Below are positions 9,429 to 20,515 of a stretch of 64,000 bases of DNA, in pieces. The notes under the pieces are model-generated. The model was not told the origin of the DNA. It saw only the letters and a list, made by a program, of their open reading frames with translations, and searched no databases. Positions within the stretch are counted from its first letter, which is position 1; each line of letters starts with the position of its first letter. The position numbers were made by a program, and so were the translations under genes. This DNA is from Saccharomycopsis malanga (Eukaryota > Ascomycota > Saccharomycetes > Ascoideales > Saccharomycopsidaceae): contig CP025324.1 of the NCBI GenBank assembly GCA_004014935.1, forward strand, positions 434,001 to 498,000, written 5' to 3'.

Positions 9429-12400
9429 AAGATCTAGAGCTTCTAATTTTCTCTTAATTCTTAATTCTTAATTGCAAGTTGGAAATTGCAATTTAATTTG
9501 TTCTACGCTTTGTTTTATCTTCTTTTGTTTGGGCTCTTCACCTAATATTTCGTTTTCTTCTCTCAACCTTTGATGGTTTTTGTTTTTATTAAACGATATC
9601 CTATAATTTCAATCTTGTAATTTTTTTTAGTATGATGATGCATGTTCAGACTATTGCTGCAGTCGTGAGGCGCCTTTCTGGTTGCTATGCAGATCTCTGC
9701 GCTCATGTCACGTGGGGTATATGCATGTATATATATTGACCACGCCCCCTGTACACTCAAGGTGGTATGGTATGGGTAATCTTTTGAGTAATTTAAATAC
9801 GTTCCTATAAAAATACGTTTCTTATTAGAATTTAGCATTTTTTTCAATGAAAATGGAATTCTATTTGTTCATCATAATAGATAATCACCTGTATACATAG
9901 ACTATGACCAACACCTTAATACTGTACGGACAATTTTTTCAAACAATGTTGCTCGTTCAGTACAACAATAGACTAGTTTAAACATCATCATATAAATGAA
10001 CAACCATTACCGACCGATTAGAATTTTAGATTCTGGAGAGTTTACAAATTATTTCAAAACCTCATTCGTCATTGAGCAACTTTAGTAGTCTTTAGTACGA
10101 ACATTTTGCAACTCAAGCTGTAAAGTTCAGATCTAAATAAGCAATAATCGAATTTTCTTTGTTGAGTTCTCTAGCAGGTTTATTATCATTCTCTCTATTG
10201 TCCTCGTAACAGGCGACAGAAAACTATTGCAAGTCTATACATGTAAAAAATGCAGAAAATCGTTCATTCCTGGATTTATTGTATGCCATTCTTTGTTTTT
10301 CCTATTGTCTTATATTTCAATTTTTTTGATCGTTTAACAAGATGAGTGTAAATGTTTGTGCTTGACAGGTGCAAAATTCTGTATTATAAATGAGTTTTAT
10401 GCTATTGTTTGTAAAGATTTTCTAATAAAACTGGTTTACGGGATATTAGTTGTTTGGCCTTACTTGTCACATTGTTTTTCTACTGTTAAATTGGTTATCT
10501 TTGCTATTGCCACGCCAATAAGGAACCCACATGGCTCGTTTTATAAGTGATACATTAGGTATTGCGCAGCTAATAATGAAAATCTTGTATGTCGAGCCCA
10601 TGCTACGCTAAATCAAGGCTTGGGAAAAGGCATGCCATTATCTATAGCTATTAGCATGTTATGTATAATCTTCTACTTGTGTACTAGATGGAATCGAACA
10701 CTTCTACTCAACTTGAAATTACGTATTGTAGCAGCTTTGCTAATATGAAACTTTAGCATACATGCAAATAAAACTTTCGAGTTTCGGTTTAAATATACAA
10801 ATCATTCTATTTGTAGCTTCCAGGGTAAATGAGTGGTTTTTATAGCTATCTCTAGTTTATGTTACTAGACAAACAAGTTATTACAGCAGCACAACTCTAT
10901 TAACCTGCTACTTCACTAATGAGCTTGCATTCTTTGGAAAACAGTTATATATATAAGCATAGCCAATTTTATATTTAACCATATATATATGTAATAAAAA
11001 CTGACAAATATCTGACTCCTGAGGAAGTTGAGTTTTAGTAAATTAAATTCTGGAGTCGATCATTTACAACGCACAAGGTAGGTGACTTGTCCCCAGTGTT
11101 ATTTAGCAGCCTACGTTCCAGTAAGTGTACAAATTAGAAGAAGGAGTGGTGTAAATACGAGCAATTCTTTGGTACATAGTTTAAACTGTGTCAAAAAACA
11201 GCTAGGATGTAGACAGAATTTAAAGAACCGTCAAGGTTTGACATTGAACCTGTGAAATATATTACTTTAATAAATGGTAGCATTTTCTATTTCTATATCA
11301 CTTATGGTAACAATTCTCTATCATATTCCATAAAGAAACATCTGGTTCATCTGATGACTAGTTTTTGTGAGCAATTATAGCTGATTTCACATCATTGTGT
11401 AATAATATGATGTATTTGTATTAGGCAAATGTAAAACACTAGTCGCAGTGTTTAGAGAAAGTCCAAACTAAAGCAATAGACAATGTGATCTAATTATACC
11501 CCAACTGTTGTATAATAAAAGTTACGGCAATTGTAGAAAATACGTCTACTGTTACGTTAAGGCATTTATGAGAAATTTGGTAATGTTTGCTATAGTGCAC
11601 ACATTCCTTGACATATTTACAATTTGAATACCAGAGAAATAAATGATAGGAAATCAACCATTTTGAAAATGTATTTCCTAATACTTCACTAAACTTTGCT
11701 TTAGGCTTCCGTCAAAAATTTTTTAAAACTACTTTGAATATACTATTCTTTATTCGTTTTTAGGAATCTTTTTATTAAGCCATTTTTGGCTTGTCAAAAT
11801 AGCAAGAAAACACCATTGTCAGAACAGTTGACAAACTAACTTTCTTGGAAAAATAATCAATATCAAAGAGCCAATTTCAAACCTTTGTCAGAATAAAAAG
11901 AAGAATACTTGACAGAACTGCCAAGCCATTCTTAAAATGTCAATCCAAGACATCAAATTAGAATAACTTCATTAAATCTACATTGCACTATAAATTTTGC
12001 CTTTACACCTAAAGCTCTACTACAAACTGACCACCCACATATATCAGGATAGTTGCATTATTTGTCAGTTTAAAAAATATTATAGTACTCGTCAAGCCTT
12101 CTGGAAACCACACAGCATGCATACTGGGCATGCGCAGCAAGGCCCTGCCGCAGGGTATCAACAGCATACATACAGATACTACCCGCCAATCCCAAGATGA
12201 CACCTGTATCTTTACTAGGCAGACCAATGAGGGTGTTTCAGACTTTCAAAATAGGCAAACAAAAAATAGAACACTGTTCTATTTCACAGTTGCTTTTTTT
12301 CTGAGAGACCGCAGCAATAAATTGCTTTTTTCTACAAAGTGTACCGATTAGACAATTAACTGCGCCCGATTTGGGACGCTACCGGATATAAAGTTTGGGG

Positions 12401-13119
12401 ATCTAATTTTAGAACAGAACGAGACAAGCTACAGCCTACGCATATAGCATACAGGACACAGTATGCAATGCACAATTTCGGGTAGTATTTGATGAGATTG
12501 CATGGCATAGATAAAGCTCCGTTGATTGTAAGGAGTCTTCCAACCTCATCAACACAGGGAATAAAAAAAGTTGCTAAAAATTTGACATGGAATACAATAG
12601 GAACGAATACCCGAAAAAAAGACAATAAGACTACCCGGAAACCATGAACAACCATCGTGATTGGTCCTTTAGGGGTTATGAGCGTACGCATATGTGTTCT
12701 GTAGGACTTTTTTTCTTTCCATTTTTTATTTTTTTAATACATGCATGGTTGCTTTTAAGTGGGACGGGTGTGTGCGGCAGGCATGCATGTAGGATAGACG
12801 ATGATTAAATTAGACGGAGAATTTATATAGAATGCTTTATATATAGAATGATCTATATGAATAACGATGAGATTAGTAGACGGTGTAGTGAAGCCAGACG
12901 CGGTGGAAAAAAATCATTGTACAAAATATAGGGGACGGAGACTAAGCCACAAGGGATGCATGGAACGCGCTGTGATTGGCCCATACAGGTAAACGTGTCA
13001 CCCCCTGACAATGCATGGGTGTGTAGCCCTGGCGCGGAATGTAACCAAGGTTCGGCCCGTGAGAGGAAAGTTTTTTGATTGGGTTTTGAAATTTTCTTTT
13101 TTTCTTTTTTTGTTAATTG

Positions 13120-13153
<34 letters not shown>

Positions 13154-13341
13154 GAATTTTTTATGACCTTTTGGCAGTTTTAATTCCTTCTTTTTTTCTT
13201 CTAAAGTCTTGTTGTTTTTATTTTCTATTCCTTTTCCTTAGATATTCTTTCGTTAGATCTGCCTAAGTTTGGAACCGATTAACAACGTTCTGTTAGATTA
13301 GGGCAGATAATATTGATTGGTTATATATTGTTAGGGGAGAA
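9429..13341. other. Long intergenic region upstream of GSC1
   Basis: 3.9 kb without a convincing gene. It is AT-rich; the longest open frame (111 codons, minus, near 12.36-12.69 kb) has no recognisable features. A GTCACGTG palindrome lies near 9706-9713. Around 11.77-11.93 kb several TTGTCA/TTGACA elements cluster. The last 1 kb becomes GC-richer (12.9-13.05 kb) and ends in pyrimidine tracts including a 29-T run. The likely role is a long GSC1 promoter and leader; an unannotated non-coding RNA cannot be excluded. Confidence 0.55.
13122..13150. promoter_or_regulatory. 29-nt poly(T) tract in the GSC1 promoter
   Basis: An uninterrupted run of 29 T, embedded in a longer pyrimidine-rich stretch about 190-220 bp before the GSC1 ATG. 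Long poly(dA:dT) tracts are known to exclude nucleosomes in yeast promoters; that role here is inferred. Confidence 0.6.
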
Positions 13342-16300
13342 ATGTCTCACGACAACTATAACAACCAGTATTATGAGCAAGGTCATGGGCAGGAGCAGTA
13401 TTACCAAGGCCAGGAAGGAGTGAATGGGGGTGGATATTATGACCAAGGCTATGATCAAGGCCAGTATTACGACCAAGGTCAATATTATGACCAAGGACAT
13501 GACCAAGGCCAGTATTATGACCAGTATGATCCTAATGCCAGGGGAATGACACCAGGAGCGAATGACCAGGAGGCGTTTTCGGATTTCAGCTATGGACCGA
13601 ACGGAGGACAGCCAGGAACCCCTGGGTATGATTACGGCACTCAATATACGCCTTCTCAGATGTCGTACAATGATCCGAGATCCGGGACCTCGACGCCTAT
13701 CTACGGGGCCAATGGAGGCTACGAGGCCGAGGGAGGATATATGCCTTCGTTGCCTACAGACCCTTATCCGGCTTGGACAGCAGACAACCAAGCTCCGGTC
13801 AAATTGGAGGACATTGAGGACGTTTTCATTGATTTGACCAACAAGTTTGGATTCCAAAGAGACTCCATGAGAAACATGTTTGACCATTTCATGACCCTTT
13901 TGGACTCGAGATCGTCGAGAATGTCGCCTTCACAGGCCTTGTTGTCGATCCATGCCGACTTTATTGGTGGAGACACGGCAAACTACAAAAAGTGGTTTTT
14001 TGCTGCCCATTTGGATTTGGACGATCAGATTGGGTTCCGCAACATGAAGTTGGGCAGTTTGTCTAAGAAGGCCAAGAAAGCTTCAAAGAAGGCGAAGAAA
14101 GCCAGAAAAGCTTTGGAAAAAGACGGCAATGATCCTGAGGCTCAGCAAGCTTTGGAAAACGATGACTCTTTAGAAGGTGCAGAGTACAGATGGAAATCTG
14201 AAATGAACAACTTGTCGCCTATCGAAAAGGTTCGCCAGGTGGCCCTTTATCTCTTGTGTTGGGGTGAAGCTAACCAGGTTCGGTTTACTCCCGAATGTCT
14301 ATGTTTCATTTACAAGTGTGCTGCTGATTACTTGAAGTCCCCAGCCTGCCAGAACCGTACCGAGCCAGTGCCGGAAGGCGATTATCTCAACCGTGTAATC
14401 ACCCCTCTCTACACGTTTTTGCGGAATCAGTTGTACGAGGTGGTTGATGGCAAGTTTGTAAAGAGAGAAAAGGACCATAACAAAGTCATTGGTTACGATG
14501 ATGTCAATCAGTTGTTCTGGTATCCTGAGGGCATTGCTCGTATCATTCTCGAAGATGGCACCCGTTTGGTGGATCTTCCTGGCGAAGAACGGTTTTTCAA
14601 GTTGCACGAAGTTGATTGGAATAATGTCTTCTTCAAAACTTATAAGGAAATCAGAACTTGGTTGCATATGATCACCAATTTCAACCGTATCTGGATCATT
14701 CACGGCTCCATTTATTGGATGTACACAGCTTACAACTCTCCTACTTTGTACACCAAGAATTACGTTCAGTTGGTGAACAATCAGCCAACCCCTGAGTACA
14801 AGTGGGCTTCTGCTGCTCTTGGAGGAACCGTCGCCTGTTTGGTTCAAATCTTTGCTACTTTATTCGAATGGATGTTTGTTCCTAGAAAATGGGCCGGTGC
14901 TCAGCACTTGTCTAGACGGTTTAGTTTGCTTCTTCTTTTCTTAGTCATCAACTTGGGACCTGTCATTTTCATTTTCGCCTACAACCCATTGAATGTCTAT
15001 TCCAAAGTGGCCCATATCGTCAGTGTCATTGTCTTTTTTGTTGCAATTTTCACCATTGTCTTTTTCACCGTAATGCCTCTTGGAGGTTTGTTCACCTCTT
15101 ACATGAACAAATCATCCAGAAGATTCATGTCCTCCCAGACTTTCACTGCCAATTTCAACAAATTGAGCGGTCTTGACATGTGGATGTCTTATCTCTTGTG
15201 GCTCTGTGTCTTTGTTGCCAAATTCTCCGAATCCTACTTCTTCTTGTCCTTGTCCTTGAAAGATCCAATCAGAAACTTGTCTACCATCCACATGCGTTGT
15301 TCTGGCGAGATCTGGTGGGGCGACAAGCTCTGTAAGTACCAGTCCCAGATTGTCTTGGGTCTTATGTATTTGACCGACTTCATCTTGTTCTTCTTGGATA
15401 CCTACATGTGGTACATTATCTGTTGTTGTATCTTTTCCGTCGGAAAGTCCTTTTACTTGGGTATTTCCATCTTGACTCCTTGGAGAAACATTTTCACTAG
15501 ATTGCCTAAGAGAATCTATTCTAAGATCTTGGCAACCACTGATATGGAAATCAAGTACAAGCCTAAAGTGTTGATCTCCCAAGTTTGGAATGCTATAGTC
15601 ATTTCCATGTACAGAGAGCATTTATTGGCTATCGACCATGTTCAGAAATTGCTTTACCATCAAGTTCCTAGTGAAATTGAAGGCAAAAGAACATTAAGAG
15701 CTCCTACTTTCTTTGTTTCTCAAGATGACAACAATTTTGAAACCGAGTTCTATCCTAAAGACTCTGAAGCCGAAAGAAGAATTACTTTCTTCGCCCAATC
15801 TTTGGCTACCCCTATTCCTGAACCATTGCCAGTGGAAAACATGCCTACTTTTACAGTTTTCACACCTCACTATTCGGAAAAGATCTTGTTGTCTTTAAGA
15901 GAAATCATTAGAGAAGACGACCAGTTCTCCAGAGTCACATTGTTGGAATATTTGAAACAATTGCATCCTGTTGAATGGGACTGTTTTGTCAAAGATACTA
16001 AGATTTTGGCCGAAGAAACCGCAGCTTACGAGAATGGTTCTGACCAAGAAAAGGACGACGACAACTCCCATATGAAATCCCAAATTGATGACTTGCCTTT
16101 CTATTGTATTGGTTTCAAATCTGCTGCTCCAGAATACACTTTAAGAACCAGAATCTGGGCCTCTTTGAGAGCCCAGACCTTGTACAGAACTGTATCTGGT
16201 ATGATGAATTACGCCAGGGCCATCAAGTTATTGTACAGAGTGGAAAATCCCGAGATTGTTCAGATGTACGGTGGAAACACTGAAGGTTTGGAAAGAGAAT

Positions 16301-18960
16301 TGGAAAGAATGGCTAGAAGAAAGTTCAAGTTTTTGGTTGCTATGCAAAGATTGGCTAAATTCAAGCCAGAAGAACTTGAAAATGCTGAATTTCTTCTTAG
16401 AGCTTATCCTGATTTGCAAATCGCTTATTTGGATGAAGAACCTCCGTTGAACGAAGGCGAGGAGCCAAGAATTTATTCTGCAGTGATTGATGGCCATTGT
16501 GAATTGATGGAAAACGGTAGAAGAAGACCAAAGTTCAGAGTTCAATTGTCTGGCAATCCTATTATTGGTGACGGTAAGTCTGATAATCAAAACCACGCTT
16601 TGATTTTCTACCGTGGTGAATACATTCAATTGGTTGATGCCAATCAAGACAACTATCTTGAAGAATGTTTGAAGATTAGATCTGTTTTGGCCGAGTTTGA
16701 AGAGTTGAATACGGAATATGTTAACCCATATGCCCACAATCTTGAAAAAGAGCAAGCTGCTTTCCATCCAGTCGCTATTGTTGGTGCCAGAGAGTATATT
16801 TTCTCTGAGAACACTGGTATTCTTGGTGATGTTGCTGCTGGTAAAGAACAAACATTCGGTACGTTATTCCACAGAGTGTTGGCACAAATTGGTTCCAAGT
16901 TGCATTATGGACATCCGGATTTCTTGAACGCCACGTTCATGATCACCAGAGGTGGTGTTTCCAAGGGTCAAAAGGGTTTGCATTTAAACGAGGATATTTA
17001 CGCCGGTATGAATGCCTTGTTGAGAGGTGGTAGAATCAAGCATTGTGATTACTACCAATGTGGTAAGGGTAGAGATATGGGTTTTGGATCGATTCTTAAC
17101 TTCACCACCAAAATTGGTGCTGGTATGGGTGAACAAATGTTGTCCAGAGAGTATTATTACTTGGGAACTCAATTGCCATTAGATAGATTCTTGTCTTTCT
17201 TCTATGCTCATCCTGGTTTCCACGTCAACAATTTGTTTATTCAATTGTCCTTACAAGTGTTTATGTTGACTTTGGTCAACTTGAACTCTTTGGCTCACGA
17301 GGCTATCATTTGTGTGTACAATAGAAACACTCCTGTAACTGACAAACAAGTGCCTAGAGGTTGTTACAACTTGATGCCTGCTATTGATTGGATTAGACGG
17401 TATACATTGTCTATTTTCATTGTCTTCTTCATCTCGTTCATTCCTTTGTTTGTCCAAGAATTGGTCGAGAAGGGATTGTGGAAAGCAGCTTCCAGATTGG
17501 TCCGTCATTTTGTTTCATTGTCTCCTATGTTTGAAGTCTTTGTAGCCCAAATTTATTCCTCATCCATTGTTTCCGACTTGTCTGTCGGTGGTGCCAGATA
17601 TATTGCCACCGGTAGAGGTTTTGCCACTGCCAGAATTCCATTTTCTGTCTTGTATTCCAGATTTGCTCAATCATCCATCTACATGGGTGCCAGATGCATG
17701 ATGTTATTGTTCTTTGGAACTGTTGCCCACTGGCAACCAGCATTGCTTTGGTTTTGGGCCTCCTTGAGTGCCTTGATGTTGTCGCCATTCGTCTTCAACC
17801 CCCATCAATTCGCTTGGCAAGACTTTTTCATCGACTACCGTGATTTTATCAGATGGTTGTCCAGAGGTAACGGTAAATGGCACAAGAACTCGTGGATTGG
17901 CTACATTAGAATGTCCAGATCCAGAGTCACTGGTTTCAAGAGAAAAGTGCTTGGTGAACCTTCCGAGAAGGCTGCTGGTGATGCTCCTAGAGCCCACCGT
18001 TCCAACATTTTCTTTGCAGATGTCATTCCTACAGGTATCTATGCTGCTGGTGTCTTTGTTGCCTTTACTTTCATCAACGCCCAGACAGGTGTTAAGAAAG
18101 GTAGTGGTTACGCTGATCCTGTCAACTCTGTCTTGAGAGTGGTCATTTGTTCTTTGGCTCCTATTGTCATCAACTTGGGTGTTTGTTTCGGTATCATGGC
18201 CTTTTCCTGTTGTGCTGGTCCTATCTGTGGCTTGTGTTGCAAGAAAACCGGTGCTGTCACCGCTGCTGTGGCCCACGGTATTGCTGTTATTGTCCACATA
18301 ATCTTTTTCATTGTAATGTGGGTCTTGGAAGGTTTTATTTTCAGCAGAATGTTGATTGGTTTGGCTACAATGATTTACATTGATAGATTTATTTTCAAAT
18401 TGATGACTGTTCTTATGTTGACAAGAGAATTCAAAAACGATCACGCTAACTTGGCCTTCTGGACCGGTAAATGGATTGGTTCAGGTATGGGATGGATGGC
18501 TATTTCACAACCAGCTAGAGAATTGTGTGCCAAAACCATTGAAATGTCTGAGTTTGCTGCTGATTTCATCTTGGGCCATGTCATATTGTTTGCTCAATTC
18601 CCTATCTTGTGTATTCCTTTGGCTGACAGATGGCATTCTACCTTGTTGTTTTGGTTGAAACCTTCTAATCAGATCCGTCCTCCAATCTACAGTTTGAAAC
18701 AGTCCAAATTGAGAAAGAGAATGGTCAGAAGATACACCACCTTATATTTTATGGTCTTGCTCTTGTTCGTTATTATCATCGCTGCCCCTGCCGTTGGTGG
18801 TAAGTTTTTGCCAAAGGACTTTGGCAGCAGTTACGATTCTGGTATCATGAAGGGTTTGTTCCAACCAAAGAAACAAAATAACAATGATACCGGAAAGGCC
18901 GCCCCACATTCCTTCTCTACCATGACTCCATCGTTGTCCACATGGAAAACCATTATTTGA
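13342..18960 (+). CDS. GSC1: 1,3-beta-D-glucan synthase catalytic subunit (FKS1/GSC1)
   Basis: This 1872-residue integral plasma-membrane protein is the FKS family enzyme that polymerises UDP-glucose into wall 1,3-beta-glucan; length and order match Candida Gsc1 (about 1900). Features in order are a Gln/Tyr/Gly-rich N-terminal tail (1-110), the FKS1 domain 1 (about 140-430), a first membrane cluster (about 450-740), the large cytosolic glucan-synthase domain (about 750-1300) with the conserved [20 protein letters not shown] segment, and a C-terminal membrane cluster. The echinocandin-associated hot spot 1 reads FLSLSLKDP at residues 634-642; the usual Candida sequence is FLTLSLRDP. Hot spot 2 (DWIRRYTL, 1349-1356) is the common form. 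A FLDTYMWY segment carrying the hot-spot-3 Trp is present. There are no introns and no in-frame CTG codon in the whole gene, consistent with high expression. Confidence 0.98.
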   Translation: MSHDNYNNQYYEQGHGQEQYYQGQEGVNGGGYYDQGYDQGQYYDQGQYYDQGHDQGQYYDQYDPNARGMTPGANDQEAFSDFSYGPNGGQPGTPGYDYGTQYTPSQMSYNDPRSGTSTPIYGANGGYEAEGGYMPSLPTDPYPAWTADNQAPVKLEDIEDVFIDLTNKFGFQRDSMRNMFDHFMTLLDSRSSRMSPSQALLSIHADFIGGDTANYKKWFFAAHLDLDDQIGFRNMKLGSLSKKAKKASKKAKKARKALEKDGNDPEAQQALENDDSLEGAEYRWKSEMNNLSPIEKVRQVALYLLCWGEANQVRFTPECLCFIYKCAADYLKSPACQNRTEPVPEGDYLNRVITPLYTFLRNQLYEVVDGKFVKREKDHNKVIGYDDVNQLFWYPEGIARIILEDGTRLVDLPGEERFFKLHEVDWNNVFFKTYKEIRTWLHMITNFNRIWIIHGSIYWMYTAYNSPTLYTKNYVQLVNNQPTPEYKWASAALGGTVACLVQIFATLFEWMFVPRKWAGAQHLSRRFSLLLLFLVINLGPVIFIFAYNPLNVYSKVAHIVSVIVFFVAIFTIVFFTVMPLGGLFTSYMNKSSRRFMSSQTFTANFNKLSGLDMWMSYLLWLCVFVAKFSESYFFLSLSLKDPIRNLSTIHMRCSGEIWWGDKLCKYQSQIVLGLMYLTDFILFFLDTYMWYIICCCIFSVGKSFYLGISILTPWRNIFTRLPKRIYSKILATTDMEIKYKPKVLISQVWNAIVISMYREHLLAIDHVQKLLYHQVPSEIEGKRTLRAPTFFVSQDDNNFETEFYPKDSEAERRITFFAQSLATPIPEPLPVENMPTFTVFTPHYSEKILLSLREIIREDDQFSRVTLLEYLKQLHPVEWDCFVKDTKILAEETAAYENGSDQEKDDDNSHMKSQIDDLPFYCIGFKSAAPEYTLRTRIWASLRAQTLYRTVSGMMNYARAIKLLYRVENPEIVQMYGGNTEGLERELERMARRKFKFLVAMQRLAKFKPEELENAEFLLRAYPDLQIAYLDEEPPLNEGEEPRIYSAVIDGHCELMENGRRRPKFRVQLSGNPIIGDGKSDNQNHALIFYRGEYIQLVDANQDNYLEECLKIRSVLAEFEELNTEYVNPYAHNLEKEQAAFHPVAIVGAREYIFSENTGILGDVAAGKEQTFGTLFHRVLAQIGSKLHYGHPDFLNATFMITRGGVSKGQKGLHLNEDIYAGMNALLRGGRIKHCDYYQCGKGRDMGFGSILNFTTKIGAGMGEQMLSREYYYLGTQLPLDRFLSFFYAHPGFHVNNLFIQLSLQVFMLTLVNLNSLAHEAIICVYNRNTPVTDKQVPRGCYNLMPAIDWIRRYTLSIFIVFFISFIPLFVQELVEKGLWKAASRLVRHFVSLSPMFEVFVAQIYSSSIVSDLSVGGARYIATGRGFATARIPFSVLYSRFAQSSIYMGARCMMLLFFGTVAHWQPALLWFWASLSALMLSPFVFNPHQFAWQDFFIDYRDFIRWLSRGNGKWHKNSWIGYIRMSRSRVTGFKRKVLGEPSEKAAGDAPRAHRSNIFFADVIPTGIYAAGVFVAFTFINAQTGVKKGSGYADPVNSVLRVVICSLAPIVINLGVCFGIMAFSCCAGPICGLCCKKTGAVTAAVAHGIAVIVHIIFFIVMWVLEGFIFSRMLIGLATMIYIDRFIFKLMTVLMLTREFKNDHANLAFWTGKWIGSGMGWMAISQPARELCAKTIEMSEFAADFILGHVILFAQFPILCIPLADRWHSTLLFWLKPSNQIRPPIYSLKQSKLRKRMVRRYTTLYFMVLLLFVIIIAAPAVGGKFLPKDFGSSYDSGIMKGLFQPKKQNNNDTGKAAPHSFSTMTPSLSTWKTII
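13435..13524 (+). repeat. YYDQGQ-type coding repeats in the GSC1 N-terminus
   Basis: Residues 32-61 consist of tandem Y-Y-D-Q-G-(Q/H) units encoded by near-identical DNA (TATTATGACCAAGG and variants). Such tracts expand and contract easily, so strain length polymorphism is expected. The segment is in the cytosolic disordered tail. Confidence 0.8.
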
Positions 18961-20041
18961 GAAGGCTGTCTATGGTAGCCTCAGTGTATCATAACTCCAT
19001 CTTGTTGAAAATCATTTGTCTTATCAGGATCAGAAAGGATTCAAATATTGGCGTATTTTTTTTTGTCAATATGTCTTATTTGCTCCTTTGTCTTGTCGCA
19101 TCTTTTTCTCGCTTCGAGAAACTGCCAACTTTTTAGGTTCCTCTTCTGATTTTGCTTGATTTTTTCACTCCCTTTTTGTCATTGTTCTCTATCGCGGTGC
19201 TTGACTATTATACTTGTTTTCCTTTATTAGTACATACAATTGCGTATTACAAGTTTGCAATTTTTTATCTTTTTATTTTCAATATTTTACTTCCCTGTGT
19301 CGTTATAAATGTCTATCACTGGTTTATTTGTTATCTCGGAGTGTAGTTGACAACTTGAAAATAAGGCAAGTTAAATGTACTCAATGTAAGCATAATCATT
19401 CATAGTTGTCAGAGTTTATGAGTTTTGTAACTTCATAATAGAAGCGTGAGATGTTCAATAAACAATCCCGGACTCTATCATTGGTCGTAAGCTCCTATAT
19501 GCTTCTCGTTCTATAGGTTAATCGGCTAGATACTTTTGGTTGCATGATTCGTTCTCTTTTTAGTTGCTAGGTTTAGTGGGCCACCTGCAATGTTGAGTGA
19601 GGCATTTAGAAACTTCAATGAACTTCTTCATCATATACCACTGCCAACGTGATCCAACCATATTTCTGAATAGTGTGAAATAGTGTGAAACCAGCAGTGC
19701 TTTAAATTGTAGAGTGCCCTATTTTGACAATTGCTTAATTCCCACTTACATGAAATTTTTTGGGAAATTCAAGTCTTGGAACCTGCTAAGTGCTATTTGT
19801 TAAAAATAATAGTAATATCATATATTTCGAAGCCGAGTTAGATTTGAATGTTGATTGATGAGACATTTTTCAAGTTGTCTGTGTATAATATATATCAATG
19901 TCTGCCAAGACTGCCCATATGACAAAAGAAAATTGTAATTCATACACTTTTAGACATTTCTTGCATAATTTCACATGCACTTGACCAGCTTCACAGACTC
20001 ATATATGACTTTTATCAATAACTCAGATATAATAAAGTTAG

Positions 20042-20163
20042 ATAAGACACCCAATGATCGGGTTTTATCAAGTCCCCTTAGACATACCGCGTGTATACGA
20101 AACTGATATGCACTGGGCTTGAAATATATAATAATAATATTAGTATTATAAGACACCCAATGA
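20042..20163 (-). repeat. Copy of dispersed promoter/start module, bounded by 16-bp direct repeats
   Basis: Read on the minus strand, this segment contains GAGCCCAG-like, CATATCAGTTTCGTATA and ATGTCTAAGGGGACTTG blocks that closely match the plus strand at 52035-52095. It is flanked by an exact 16-bp direct repeat (ATAAGACACCCAATGA at 20042-20057 and 20148-20163). The reading frame after the ATG closes after five codons, so this copy encodes nothing. It resembles a duplicated promoter fragment or a remnant of a small-gene family. Confidence 0.6.
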
Positions 20164-20399
20164 CCACCTATAATTACAAATGATTTACGAAGATTTGCAA
20201 CAAAAATGTGACATATACAAAACCAGAAGTTGCGGATGTAAAGTATAAGCAATGAATAAGGCATGCAGTGAATTAAAAGTAATATGATGAATGGTAAAGC
20301 ACGCTCCGTTTCTAAGTAAAACAGAAAACAGAAAACGATTAACAAACAATATCAAACTATGATGACAAACGATGAACTGAGAAACAAGAAAGAAAAGAA

Positions 20400-20402
<3 letters not shown>

Positions 20403-20432
<30 letters not shown>
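20403..20432. repeat. 30-nt poly(A) run
   Basis: An uninterrupted run of 30 A lies about 85 bp past the stop codon of the kinase gene, on the 3' side; in the transcript sense it is poly(U). Confidence 0.85.
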
Positions 20433-20433
<1 letters not shown>

Positions 20434-20515
20434 AAGAAAAAAGAAATATAAATGAACGTAACATGTTAAAAAAAACCTTTGAGAATCATGATTCATAATA
20501 TAACAATAACAATAA

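Larger units (their letters stand above)
18961..20515. other. Convergent intergenic between GSC1 and the SAT4-like kinase
   Basis: 1.55 kb of AT-rich sequence between two 3' ends. It carries a 30-A run (20403-20432) and, at 20042-20163, a copy of the promoter-plus-start module described separately. The short open frames here are not convincing genes. Confidence 0.6.

Noticed and set aside
10689-10760. TGGAATCGAAC, resembling a minus-strand tRNA B box
   Set aside because: The flanking T stem does not pair and no A box lies at the right distance.
12356-12691. 111-codon minus-strand open frame upstream of GSC1
   Set aside because: Starts at an ATG but shows no domain, poor codon bias and lies in promoter-like DNA; kept as part of the intergenic region.
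15112-18444. Long open frames antisense to GSC1
   Set aside because: They are shadows of the strongly biased GSC1 codon use, with low-complexity composition and no domains.
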